Source: Chloroflexota bacterium
GTDB taxonomy: Bacteria; Chloroflexota; Anaerolineae; Aggregatilineales; UBA2796
Direction of reading: 5' to 3'
DNA: 64,000 nt
Assembly (NCBI GenBank): GCA_021325095.1
Contig: JAJPHV010000052.1
Span: forward strand, 1-64,000
Shown here: positions 40,780-49,107 of the stretch, one piece after another
How the letters are laid out: every line of letters starts with the position of its first letter
How positions within the stretch are numbered: the stretch's first letter is position 1
Notes under the pieces: model-generated
The model's database searches: none
Seen by the model: the letters and a program-made list of their open reading frames with translations, nothing else
What the model was told of the DNA's origin: nothing
Translations under genes and position numbers: made by a program

Positions 40780-42285
40780 TTATTTTGCTATCCGCAGTTG
40801 ATCGTAGCGCAGCAGGAAATTCGGCTCGATGGTAATGCCCGTCACGCCGTCCCAGGCTGCCAGCAGTTGCCGGTTTTGCCACAGCGGGATCGCTACCACG
40901 TCCGGCATGGCAATGGCCTGCACCTCCTCGTAGAGCGCCATCTGCCGGATCGGATCGGGCATCTGCGCGGCCTGGTCGAGCAGCCTATCCACGTTCGGAT
41001 TGGCGTAGTGCGCGCCGGAGGCGAGCGTGCCCGTCGAATGCAGCAGGGGCCGCAGGTAAGCGTCTGGATGAGGCACGACAGGCGTCCAGCCAACCAGAAT
41101 CAGAGGGAACGTGCCGCGCTCAAGCTGCTCGACAAAGGTGTGCGGTTCGCTATCCTGCTGTGAGAGACTGAACGGGCCGTTCCTGACCAGCGTGTTGACC
41201 AGCGTGTCGCCTGCGTCGAAGTACAGGTCACCGTACAGACCGCGCGAGGTCATCAGTGCCGCCTCGACCTGTCGGTACTTCGAATAACCGGCCTTGTCCA
41301 GCAGGCTCGCCGCCTGTTCGGCGTTGAATTCGGGATAAACTGCGCTCCTGGTCGAGGCCAGTTCTGGGGGCAGCAAGCTGTATAACGGCACTGCCGTATC
41401 CAGCAGGCCGCTCTTGGCGATCAGCGGGCGGTCAACGAGCGGCAGCATGGCCCGCCGTAGGGCCGGGTCGTTGAACGGTGGCTCTGACTGCGACACAAGA
41501 ATATAGAAGGTTTGCAGGCCCGGCCCCAGCGTCAGGTGAATGCCCTTGACGCTGGTGGCATTCTGAGCGTCGTCCGGCGGCAAGCCGCGCCAGGCCACGT
41601 CTACCTGGTGCGCTTTAAGCGCCTCGCGCAGGTCAGCGGGTCGATCAAAATGCCGGAGACGAATCGTGCGGGTGGCAGGCGGCGCGCCTCTCCAGGCCGG
41701 GTTTGCCGTCAGGGTGATCGAGTCCGCATCCGAGGCCCCCACACGATAAATGCCGTTGCTGCGCCCGGCTTGCAGCGGGAAATAGGGTGGCAGCGCCACA
41801 AGCTCTTCCAGGTATGGAACCGGTGCAGTCAGCGTCAGGCTGAGTGCGCCATCCCCTGTCACAGTAGCTGCCTTGATGTACGGCGCGACGACAACCCGGC
41901 CCCGCCCGTGCTGCACGGCACGGCTGATCGAGTCGGCAAAGGTACGCGCTGTAATGGGCGTCCCATCGTCAAAGGCCGCATCGGGCCGGATCGTAAAGGT
42001 ATGGATCAGCCCATCGGGGCTGATCGTATGCGAGGCGGCAAGGGCCAGTTCGTAGCGCAACGTGCCCGGAACCTGCCGGGTCAGGCCAGTATACAGATGG
42101 GTGAGCACTTCCCAGGCAAACACGTCCCCGGCCTCGGCAGGGTCGAGTGAGGGCAGGGCTTCCAACGTGCCGATGGTCAATGTCGCCGGTTCATTTTGCG
42201 CATGGACAGGGCTTGTAACGATAATCGTCGCCAGCGCCAGCAGCACCATCGCCGCTCGGCGTATTCTGAGGTATGATAATCTCAC
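40780..42285 (-). CDS. ABC transporter substrate-binding protein, family 5 (third copy)
   Basis: 501 aa from the GTG at 42285, which gives a 30-residue signal peptide ending PVHAQ without a lipobox; longer starts would run into the response-regulator gene. Family-5 signature residues: SHTISPDGLIHTFTIRPDAAFDDGTPITARTF. It lacks neighbouring permeases or ATPases, so an orphan receptor. Divergent from the receiver gene with only 40 bp between. Confidence 0.87.
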   Translation of the reverse strand: MRLSYLRIRRAAMVLLALATIIVTSPVHAQNEPATLTIGTLEALPSLDPAEAGDVFAWEVLTHLYTGLTRQVPGTLRYELALAASHTISPDGLIHTFTIRPDAAFDDGTPITARTFADSISRAVQHGRGRVVVAPYIKAATVTGDGALSLTLTAPVPYLEELVALPPYFPLQAGRSNGIYRVGASDADSITLTANPAWRGAPPATRTIRLRHFDRPADLREALKAHQVDVAWRGLPPDDAQNATSVKGIHLTLGPGLQTFYILVSQSEPPFNDPALRRAMLPLVDRPLIAKSGLLDTAVPLYSLLPPELASTRSAVYPEFNAEQAASLLDKAGYSKYRQVEAALMTSRGLYGDLYFDAGDTLVNTLVRNGPFSLSQQDSEPHTFVEQLERGTFPLILVGWTPVVPHPDAYLRPLLHSTGTLASGAHYANPNVDRLLDQAAQMPDPIRQMALYEEVQAIAMPDVVAIPLWQNRQLLAAWDGVTGITIEPNFLLRYDQLRIAK

Positions 42286-42325
42286 TGTCAGTAAGCTTCC
42301 AACACTACAACCGGGTGACAATTGT

Positions 42326-42685
42326 ATGGCAACCGTATTAATTATCGAGGACATGGACGATTTACGCATCATGATGCGCCGCATCTGTGAAGTCCTGGGC
42401 CATGAGGTCGTCGAGGCGCGAAACGGCGACGAGGGCATCACGGTAGCTCAAGCCAATAGACCGGCGCTGGTCATTGTAGACCTGGCGATGCCCTTTGTGA
42501 GTGGCGCGGCGGTCATGGAATTCCTGCGCGGCAGTGACACCCTCAAACAGACCCCGGTGATTTTTGTGTCGGCGCTGCCCAATGCCGACGAGGTTGCCAG
42601 ACAGTACAACGCCGAAGTATTTCTGCGCAAGCCGTTTGTCCCGGACGCCCTCCGGCAGGCCATTGCCCGCTTCACGCTCCAATAA
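42326..42685 (+). CDS. Stand-alone response-regulator receiver protein
   Basis: 119 aa CheY-like. Acidic pair Glu8/Asp9, phospho-acceptor Asp52 in VIVDLAMP, a conserved Ser in FVSALP and Lys in LRKPF. No output domain. It may relay phosphate from one of the orphan kinases in the region (37000 or 44277). Confidence 0.92.
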   Translation: MATVLIIEDMDDLRIMMRRICEVLGHEVVEARNGDEGITVAQANRPALVIVDLAMPFVSGAAVMEFLRGSDTLKQTPVIFVSALPNADEVARQYNAEVFLRKPFVPDALRQAIARFTLQ

Positions 42686-42692
42686 CCCGACT

Positions 42693-42851
42693 ATGTGGAA
42701 ACGAAACGCGCTCCTGATCCTGGCAGCGCTGCTGATCGGCGCGTTGACGTTGCTGGCCTCGGTGAGCCTGCTGCCAGCCGCGCCCATAGCGCCCACACCG
42801 ACCTGGCCGCAAGGCATCGAGCTGCCCAACAAACTGCCGCGCATACCATGA
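42693..42851 (+). CDS. Small single-helix membrane protein
   Basis: 52 aa: one hydrophobic helix (about 6-30) then a Pro-rich tail (PAAPIAPTPTWPQ). It begins 7 bp after the receiver gene. No Shine-Dalgarno is evident, so translation would depend on the upstream gene. Unknown function; it may not be real. Confidence 0.4.
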   Translation: MWKRNALLILAALLIGALTLLASVSLLPAAPIAPTPTWPQGIELPNKLPRIP

Positions 42852-42885
42852 CACGTCTGCCACGTTGGGACTGGGGCGCACAGCC

Positions 42886-44004
42886 TCACTTGGCGCGTGC
42901 GCCTTCGGCGGGGCACGTCAGGTGGCGCTCTGCCAGGCCCTGGATGCGGAACCACCAGCGCGAATCGTAAATGACCATGCTGTTGCCGGGGTGGCAGGAT
43001 CGATAGAAAAACTGCTCGAACAGCCGGTGTTCAGGCGGCAGCGGCACGTTGAAGGCTGTCCAGGTCACGCCCGGATTCAGGCTCCCCGATGTGCTTGCCG
43101 ACGGAATGTTGGATGAGTACAGGTTATGGGCCAGGTAGGCATCGGTGACGCCAAAATAGAAGCCAACCGGCGCAACCAGCAAGTAGATCGCCAGTACGCG
43201 CACGAACCAGCGGCTGTCCTTGAGTGTGCGCGGCAGCGACTCATGCCAGGGCGCGATGAGCGCCAGCCCGGCAAAGGCCAGGGCTGCGTTCCAGGGCCAG
43301 ACCGATTGGTTCCAGTTGTGGCCGAGGGGTGACAGGTCGAGCAAGATGCCCAGGTGCAGGCCCAACGCCATGAGGCCAGCCAGCTTGCGCGTGCGAGGGA
43401 AGATGGCGAGCAGCCCTGTGCCGGACTCGGCTGCCACGATGACGAAGCCGAAGTTATCTCGCAGCCAACTCGGTGGAGTGGGGATGAGGCCAGTCAGCAT
43501 CCACTGAGCGCCGCTGTTCATGAAGGCCGGACTGAGCAGTTTGTTCAGACCCGCAAAGCACCATAACGCGATCAGGTGGGCACGGGCCAGCGTCTTCAGA
43601 TTCGGATCGGGCAGCGTTCCCCACAGCAGAAAGATCAGTGACACGATCTCCGGCTGCAACCGCGTCTGGTCAATCAGGACGGCATAGGCCATGAGCGCCG
43701 TATGCAGGACAATGCCAATCTTCGGCCTGACCAGGATCAGGGCCAGCGAGACCAGCAGCACGGCTCCCATATCGAAATAGGGCAGCGGCAGGGCCGGGAG
43801 CATCGGCGGCAAGCTGCGCACCTGCCACAGCGGCCAGGTGATGAGCAGGGTGGCGGCCTGACAGACGACCACAAACCAGCGAAACGCCACAAGCAGTGTA
43901 TCGCCGGAACGAACCGTGCGCAGTGCCGAAACGAGGTGGAACGCTAACGGGTGAACCGACCAGGCACTTTCAACACGCAAAAGCATTGCGCGAAGGTTCA
44001 CCAT
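42886..44004 (-). CDS. Polytopic membrane protein, HTTM/DoxX-like
   Basis: 372 aa with roughly eight hydrophobic helices. Segments such as ALWCFAGLNKLLSPAFM and ALGLHLGILLDLSPLGHNWN recall the HTTM family (vitamin-K-carboxylase-like membrane domain) without its full catalytic set. Function unknown. ATG start; followed on the minus strand by no close gene. Confidence 0.75.
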   Translation of the reverse strand: MVNLRAMLLRVESAWSVHPLAFHLVSALRTVRSGDTLLVAFRWFVVVCQAATLLITWPLWQVRSLPPMLPALPLPYFDMGAVLLVSLALILVRPKIGIVLHTALMAYAVLIDQTRLQPEIVSLIFLLWGTLPDPNLKTLARAHLIALWCFAGLNKLLSPAFMNSGAQWMLTGLIPTPPSWLRDNFGFVIVAAESGTGLLAIFPRTRKLAGLMALGLHLGILLDLSPLGHNWNQSVWPWNAALAFAGLALIAPWHESLPRTLKDSRWFVRVLAIYLLVAPVGFYFGVTDAYLAHNLYSSNIPSASTSGSLNPGVTWTAFNVPLPPEHRLFEQFFYRSCHPGNSMVIYDSRWWFRIQGLAERHLTCPAEGARAK

Positions 44005-44276
44005 TTGATGCCTCGTAACTGTCTTTGGCCTCTAAAGTACAGAGCACCCGCGCGGCAAATGACGAATCGGCCCTCTATTTCACCTCACCCTCTGACCCCT
44101 CTCCGAATTCGAGAGAGGGGAACCGACGGGCGCTGTGTCAACGACTGACTCCCCTCTCTGCTTGCGGAGAGGGGCCGGGGGTGAGGTTCTGTGTAACACG
44201 GCTTGCGGGTTCAGCCCAGCATATTAAGTTCCGTGCCGTCGCACCCGTGCAGATTCCGCGCGCAATCGTGATGAAG
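44005..44276. other. Intergenic region occupied by a double repeat
   Basis: Separates two leftward genes; apart from the repeat at 44083-44186 nothing was recognised. Confidence 0.45.
44083..44186. repeat. GC-rich palindromic repeat, copy 8 (tandem double form)
   Basis: CCTCACCCTCTGACCCCTCTCC...GAGAGAGGGG, an AACCGACGGG junction, then CTCCCCTCTCTG...GGAGAGGGGCCGGGGGTGAGG. Same architecture as copy 9 at 47082. Confidence 0.72.
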
Positions 44277-46628
44277 TTAGTGCTTCGCCATCGCGCTCAC
44301 GGCTACTGCGCCGCCTGCGCTGGCCGCTGCGGTTGGGGCGGCGGGGGCTGTGCCCTCGAATGGCAGCACGCGCCGTGCCTCCTTCGGCGGGCTGACGGGC
44401 AGAATAATGAAGAAGGTGCTGCCCGGCAGCTTCTCCGAGTCGAAGCCCGGACTCTCCACCCAGATGCGCCCACCGTGCCCCTGGATCACGCCGCGCGCGA
44501 TGGTCAGGCCCAGGCCCGGCCCCGCACCCATGAACTTGGTCGCGCCCGTCGAATGCAGCCCCGGATCGGACACACGGAAGAACTTCTCGAAGATCAATTC
44601 GTGGTTCTTGGGGTCGATGCCGATGCCGGTGTCTTTGATGGCGATCAGGATTTCGTCTGTGCCGGTTTGGGGATTCTGCTGCAAATTGGCGGTGATGTCG
44701 ATTCGCCCGCCGTCAGGCGTGTATTTGATGGCGTTGGTCACGATATTGCGAAAAGCCTGGACGAGCCGCTGCATGTCGGCCTCAATGGGTGGCAGACCGC
44801 GCAGGCCACGCGCTACGAGCGTCAATTTGCGCTGCTTGATGTTTTCCGTCAGCGGCTCGATTGCCAGCCGCAAGACGTTTTCGGCGGTGGTCTGTGCAAA
44901 GCGCAAGTCCATCGCGTCCAGGCCAAGCTGGCTCACGTCCAGCATGTCGCCGATCAGCCGTTCCAGGCGATCCGTCGCTTTGCGCAGGTTGTTGGTCATG
45001 CCCGCCATCTGGTCGGGATCGAGCATCTGCTGCTCGTTGAGGGCATCGATGATGTCGGTGTAGCCCCGAATCTGGGCCAGCGGCGTCCGCAATTCATGGC
45101 TGGCGATGGTGATGAAATCGGTTTTGACCGAGTCAAGCTGCTCGATCCGCTCTTTGGTCGCCACCAGGTCCTTGTTGAGGGCCTGCATGTCGTCGCTGGC
45201 CTTACGCAGATCGCGGACTAGGCGCGCATTGCGCAGGGCCACGCCCGTCTGGTTGGCGATGGTCGCCAGCAGTTCCAGGTCGCGCGGGTAGAAGGGGTTA
45301 TCGTTGGCCTTTGCGCCGCAGGCCAGGATGCCGATCAACTGCCCCTGGACGACAATGGGCGCGTAGGCGCTCATGCGCAACTGCTTGAAGAAGGATTTCA
45401 GCTCGGGCGCAACGTCCGCGTACTCGCGGGCATATTCCAGGTCGAATTGCAGCAGCGGCATCCGTTGCGCGAAGAGCGTGTCATACACCGGGCTGTCTTT
45501 GGGAATCCAGCCGCGCACGTCGGGCATCTCGCCCAGGCCCTTTGCCGTTGGCTCGACGCGGATCGTGTCGTTGTCGTCGCGCGTTGCCAGGATCAACCCA
45601 CCGCGCCGCACCCGCAGGGTACTGCGCAGGGCATTCATGGCAACCTCAACCAGTTCGTCCAGTTCGACCACACCCGACACATCCTGGCTGTAGCGGCGCA
45701 GCGCGCTCGACATATCCGCCGAACTGCGTCCGGCCAGACGGTTGGTGATCGCCAGCGTGATCGTTCGCAAGGGGGCATAGATCAGCGCCACCAGGATCGC
45801 CAGCCCGGCCAGCAGCAGGAAGCCGTTTTCCGCTGTCGGGTCTATGGCGCGCCCGATCAGCAGCGCAGCCAGCACCGTCACGGCGGTCACGGCGGTCAGC
45901 ACGGCGGAAGAGAAGGCCAGCCCAAGCACACGCCGGATGTCGAAGACCCGGTGGGCCAGCGCGCCATAGACCACACCCACCATGCCGACAAACTGCGCAA
46001 TCCAACCGATCTCTTTGAGGACCTCGCTGCCGCTGGTTCCCAGCACCGCGCCCATCAGAATGAGCGGGATGATGATAATCCAGAAGAGCGCGCGGTTGGC
46101 GATCTCCGGCAGGTGGGCCTTGTAGAAGCTGTAGAACGTGACCAGCAGCACCAACAAACCGAGCACGGCCCAGCCGCCGACGGCTGTGGCTGCGGCAGCG
46201 TCCGGCTGGGCGCTGAAGACGGTGCTCAACCAGCCCGGCTGGCCCAGGATTGCGCCGTTGGGGATCAAAAAGCTGACGGCGATCAGCCCGGCCCACCATA
46301 GCAGGCCGAGCATCAACATCAGAACGACTCCACTGCGCTGCAAAAATCGCACAGAGAGCGCGGCAAAGACGACCAGCATCAGGCTGGTCAGGTAAACGGC
46401 GATAGCGGGCTGTGTCAGCCCGGCGACGAATAGTGCGGCGTATGGCCCCTCGTGTGCGCGAGGGTGCACAATGTGGATGGCCTGTGCCAGCAGCGCCAGA
46501 AACAGCGCGCCGAGCAGCCAGCCCTGGAGCCTGCCCAGTTGAAGGCGCGTGCTCAGGGCCACCCCTAGCAAAATGAGGTATCCGACGCTGAGGCCCCCGG
46601 CCAGGAAATAGAAAAACGGGATATCCAA
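44277..46628 (-). CDS. Membrane sensor histidine kinase with GAF domain
   Basis: 783 aa. N-terminal region of about eight to nine helices (1-300), GAF domain (about 330-480), coiled segment, HisKA domain with acceptor His near residue 511 in ASHELRTPL, and HATPase_c (about 610-745) with N-box and GxGxG motifs (FMGAGPGLGLTIARG). TTG start supported by GGAG 8 nt upstream. The C-terminal tail is Ala/Pro-rich. No cognate regulator next to it. Confidence 0.93.
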   Translation of the reverse strand: MDIPFFYFLAGGLSVGYLILLGVALSTRLQLGRLQGWLLGALFLALLAQAIHIVHPRAHEGPYAALFVAGLTQPAIAVYLTSLMLVVFAALSVRFLQRSGVVLMLMLGLLWWAGLIAVSFLIPNGAILGQPGWLSTVFSAQPDAAAATAVGGWAVLGLLVLLVTFYSFYKAHLPEIANRALFWIIIIPLILMGAVLGTSGSEVLKEIGWIAQFVGMVGVVYGALAHRVFDIRRVLGLAFSSAVLTAVTAVTVLAALLIGRAIDPTAENGFLLLAGLAILVALIYAPLRTITLAITNRLAGRSSADMSSALRRYSQDVSGVVELDELVEVAMNALRSTLRVRRGGLILATRDDNDTIRVEPTAKGLGEMPDVRGWIPKDSPVYDTLFAQRMPLLQFDLEYAREYADVAPELKSFFKQLRMSAYAPIVVQGQLIGILACGAKANDNPFYPRDLELLATIANQTGVALRNARLVRDLRKASDDMQALNKDLVATKERIEQLDSVKTDFITIASHELRTPLAQIRGYTDIIDALNEQQMLDPDQMAGMTNNLRKATDRLERLIGDMLDVSQLGLDAMDLRFAQTTAENVLRLAIEPLTENIKQRKLTLVARGLRGLPPIEADMQRLVQAFRNIVTNAIKYTPDGGRIDITANLQQNPQTGTDEILIAIKDTGIGIDPKNHELIFEKFFRVSDPGLHSTGATKFMGAGPGLGLTIARGVIQGHGGRIWVESPGFDSEKLPGSTFFIILPVSPPKEARRVLPFEGTAPAAPTAAASAGGAVAVSAMAKH

Positions 46629-46726
46629 GTTGGTTGCTCCGTCCCCTGGAAATCGACCCGACTGGACTATCGTCTATGTGTTATTGTACTCACAAATCCC
46701 GATCCGAAAACCGGGTGCGCCAAAAA

Positions 46727-47026
46727 TTAATGCAGATTTCGGACTCGCTGATCGTAGCCGGGGTTGGGGGTACTCGTCCGGCGCGGCCTGGGCTGGCGCG
46801 GCGTAGCCGACCCGCGTGGCGAAGCCGAACCGGGATGGCTGGCCTCCCAGGTCTGGGTCACAGCATGAGTCGCATTGTAAGGGATAAATAACACACGATC
46901 CATGCCCAGGGACATGACTATGCACACGACAACCAGGAGCAGCAGCACCAGCGCGCCGATCAGGCGATCATTGCGCAGCGACGGGCGTGGTGGGGGGGGC
47001 GCACTGAACTCGCTTGGTGCAAACAC
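46727..47026 (-). CDS. Small single-pass membrane protein
   Basis: 99 aa. A proline-rich N-terminus, one membrane helix (about 21-43) and a Pro/Arg/Ser-rich basic tail. The GTG start is backed by AAGGAG seven nt upstream, which is the main reason to call it. No family recognised. Confidence 0.6.
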   Translation of the reverse strand: MFAPSEFSAPPPPRPSLRNDRLIGALVLLLLVVVCIVMSLGMDRVLFIPYNATHAVTQTWEASHPGSASPRGSATPRQPRPRRTSTPNPGYDQRVRNLH

Positions 47027-47081
47027 AGATGACTCCTTTGAACGCGGCTAGTGTCAATACCTTTAAGTTAAGGAGATTTAA

Positions 47082-47174
47082 CTCACCCGCTGCCCCCTCT
47101 CCGCTGCGCAGAGAGGGAGAACCGACCGGGCCAGACTCCCCTCTCCACAAGGTGGAGAGGGGATGGGGGTGAGG
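47082..47174. repeat. GC-rich palindromic repeat, copy 9 (tandem double form)
   Basis: CTCACCCGCTGCCCCCTCTCCG...CAGAGAGGG, AACCGACCGGGCCAG junction, CTCCCCTCTCCAC...GTGGAGAGGGG ATGGGGGTGAGG. The junction nearly repeats that of copy 8, so the double form is itself a unit. Confidence 0.75.
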
Positions 47175-47226
47175 TCAACTACAGCCCCTCACCGCCTTAT
47201 CTAAAAGGTATTGCGGCTAGTGTACC

Positions 47227-47808
47227 TCACCGCATGTGAACCACGAGCACCGGGTCGGGGTCAGTACTGTCCAGGCCGTTTTTATCGCGGTTGGACAGCG
47301 CTATGGTGATGATGAGGCGGCTGTCCGGATAGTACAACCGGGCGATGCTTCCTCGGACAGTGATGGTGTCGGGTGTACCCAGATAGCGCAGCACGTCGCC
47401 CGCCGTGAGCACGAGCGGGTCAACCTTCGCACTTTGTACACCCAGTCTGTTGGAGAACTCCATGTAGAGCGAGGTGATCTTTGAGGATGGTTCCTCCTCG
47501 CCGTTGTGCGTGCCGATCACGAAGCTGAAATTGCGGCCAGACCAGCTCGGCATAAGTGCCTTCATCGGCGGCACAAAATACCGGGCGATGGGATGCGCGT
47601 GCATTCTGGCGATCCCATTGCGGTACGTCGTGCTGCCTGGACGGATTCCGAACAGGCAGGGTGGTCTGCACAGCGAACCGTTCGGGTTGGTCATGAACAG
47701 GCGGGCGAAATCCGAGAGCGGTTCGCGTCGCGCTGCAACGGCGACGCCACCGGTGATGGCCGTCATCGCCAGCCAGACGATCAAGACACCTTTCACGAAT
47801 CTGCGCAT
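47227..47808 (-). CDS. Hypothetical secreted or anchored protein with a CxxPCxxGI motif
   Basis: 193 aa from the ATG at 47808. N-terminal helix (about 5-25) as signal or anchor, then NGSLCRPPCLFGIRPGSTTYRNGIARMHAHP. I recall similar CxxPCxxGIxPG motifs in uncharacterised Chloroflexota proteins. The two cysteines may form a disulfide. The rest is beta-rich. Function unknown. Confidence 0.72.
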   Translation of the reverse strand: MRRFVKGVLIVWLAMTAITGGVAVAARREPLSDFARLFMTNPNGSLCRPPCLFGIRPGSTTYRNGIARMHAHPIARYFVPPMKALMPSWSGRNFSFVIGTHNGEEEPSSKITSLYMEFSNRLGVQSAKVDPLVLTAGDVLRYLGTPDTITVRGSIARLYYPDSRLIITIALSNRDKNGLDSTDPDPVLVVHMR

Positions 47809-47832
47809 GACAGCATTATAACCTGTGTTTGC

Positions 47833-47859
47833 TGTCACAAAGCGAACCACGCTCTCGTC
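47833..47859 (+). promoter_or_regulatory. ECF41-type promoter
   Basis: TGTCACA (47833-47839), exactly 16 bp, CGTC (47856-47859), 35 bp before the oxidoreductase ATG. From memory, ECF41 sigma factors recognise TGTCACA-N16-CGTC. An ECF41 gene lies immediately downstream of the oxidoreductase, so the match is unlikely to be chance. Confidence 0.78.
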
Positions 47860-47893
47860 TTACTGTGCAGAGGTAAGCATGAGAGGTGAGGAC

Positions 47894-49096
47894 ATGGAAC
47901 AACAAAAACAGATCGTAATCATCGGGGCAGGATACGCGGGCATGATGGCTGCACTGCGCCTGGCGAACCAAACACGCCGGCAGCCCGTTGCCATCACCCT
48001 GATCAACGCCCAGGATAAGTTTGTGGAGCGGATTCGGCTGCACCAGTTGGCGACCAACCAGGCGCTGGTGGAGCGGCCCATCGCTGACATGTTGCGCGGA
48101 ACGGGCGTGCGCTTTGTGCAGGGGACGGTTACAGCGCTCGACCCCACTCGCAAGCAGATCACGTTGCAGGACTCAACACGTCCCATTTCTTACGATAAAC
48201 TGGTCTACGCGCTGGGCAGTTACACCGAACGGAGCCGTGTACCGGGCGCTGCGGGATATGCCTTCACGCTGGATCACGCTTCCGCAATGCGGCTGCGCGA
48301 GCGCCTGCCGGGAGTGGCGGCGCGCGGGGGCAAGGTGCTGGTGAGCGGCGCGGGCCTGACCGGGATCGAATCGGCGACGGAGATCGCGGAGGTTTATCCG
48401 GCGTTGCGGGTCGAAGTGGTCACGAGCGATTCGCTGGAAGATGACCTGTCCATCCCCGGCGCGGCCTACGTGCACGAGACCTTCCGGCAGTTGGGGATCA
48501 CGCTACGAGAGCGGACAACCATCAATCGCCTGGAGGCTAACCGCGCCCTGACCGGGGACGGATCGGCCCTGCCCTTCGACATCTGCGTGTGGGCCACCGG
48601 CTTTGGGGTGTCGCCGCTGGCGCGGCAGTCTGGCCTGCGCGTCAATCCCGCCGGGCAGATCGTGATCGATGCGCGGCTGCGTTCCGTCTCGCACCCGGAC
48701 ATTTATGCAGTAGGTGATGCCGCTTCGTTCGCGCCGGAAAGCGGCCTCTCGCTGCGGATGGCCTGTGCGACGGCGCTGCCGATGGCCGTGCAGGCTGCCG
48801 ATAACCTGTCGGCCTGGCTGCGCGGCAAGCCGGAACAGCCCTTTGGCTTCGGCTACATGATTCGCTGCATCAGCCTGGGGCGGCGGCGTGGCTTGATACA
48901 GTTTGTCGATGCGGACGACAGACCGCAGCCGCGTATCATTACCGGCACAGCAGGGGCGCTCATCAAGGAAATGATCTGTCGTTACGCCTTTGAGGCGTTA
49001 TCCATGCAGCGACGTGGAATCGGCATCTTGTGGTGGTCGCGCGCTCGCAGCGCCGGGTCAGCGCCGGAACTGACGGCGGCCAGGCTGAGAGGATAG
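47894..49096 (+). CDS. FAD/NAD(P)-dependent oxidoreductase, NDH-2-like
   Basis: 400 aa pyridine-nucleotide-disulfide oxidoreductase fold. FAD motif VIIGAGYAGMMAALRLA at the N-terminus, second Rossmann motif VSGAGLTGIESATEIAE (about 160-176), and a C-terminal FAD contact HPDIYAVGDAAS. No CxxC redox centre, as in NDH-2/FerR-like enzymes. The ATG at 47894 is preceded by GAGGTGAGG; ATG 47879 is an alternative. It is the probable 'O' (oxidoreductase) partner of the ECF41 system and shares the operon with it. Confidence 0.92.
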   Translation: MEQQKQIVIIGAGYAGMMAALRLANQTRRQPVAITLINAQDKFVERIRLHQLATNQALVERPIADMLRGTGVRFVQGTVTALDPTRKQITLQDSTRPISYDKLVYALGSYTERSRVPGAAGYAFTLDHASAMRLRERLPGVAARGGKVLVSGAGLTGIESATEIAEVYPALRVEVVTSDSLEDDLSIPGAAYVHETFRQLGITLRERTTINRLEANRALTGDGSALPFDICVWATGFGVSPLARQSGLRVNPAGQIVIDARLRSVSHPDIYAVGDAASFAPESGLSLRMACATALPMAVQAADNLSAWLRGKPEQPFGFGYMIRCISLGRRRGLIQFVDADDRPQPRIITGTAGALIKEMICRYAFEALSMQRRGIGILWWSRARSAGSAPELTAARLRG

Positions 49097-49107
49097 CGAA
49101 GGCAAGG

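Noticed and set aside
44025-45221. Plus-strand open frame of 398 codons
   Set aside because: Antisense of the histidine kinase gene at 44277-46628, which has all kinase motifs.
128-47174. CRISPR array from repeated GC-rich units
   Set aside because: Copies are palindromic, far apart and without regular spacers; no cas genes are present.
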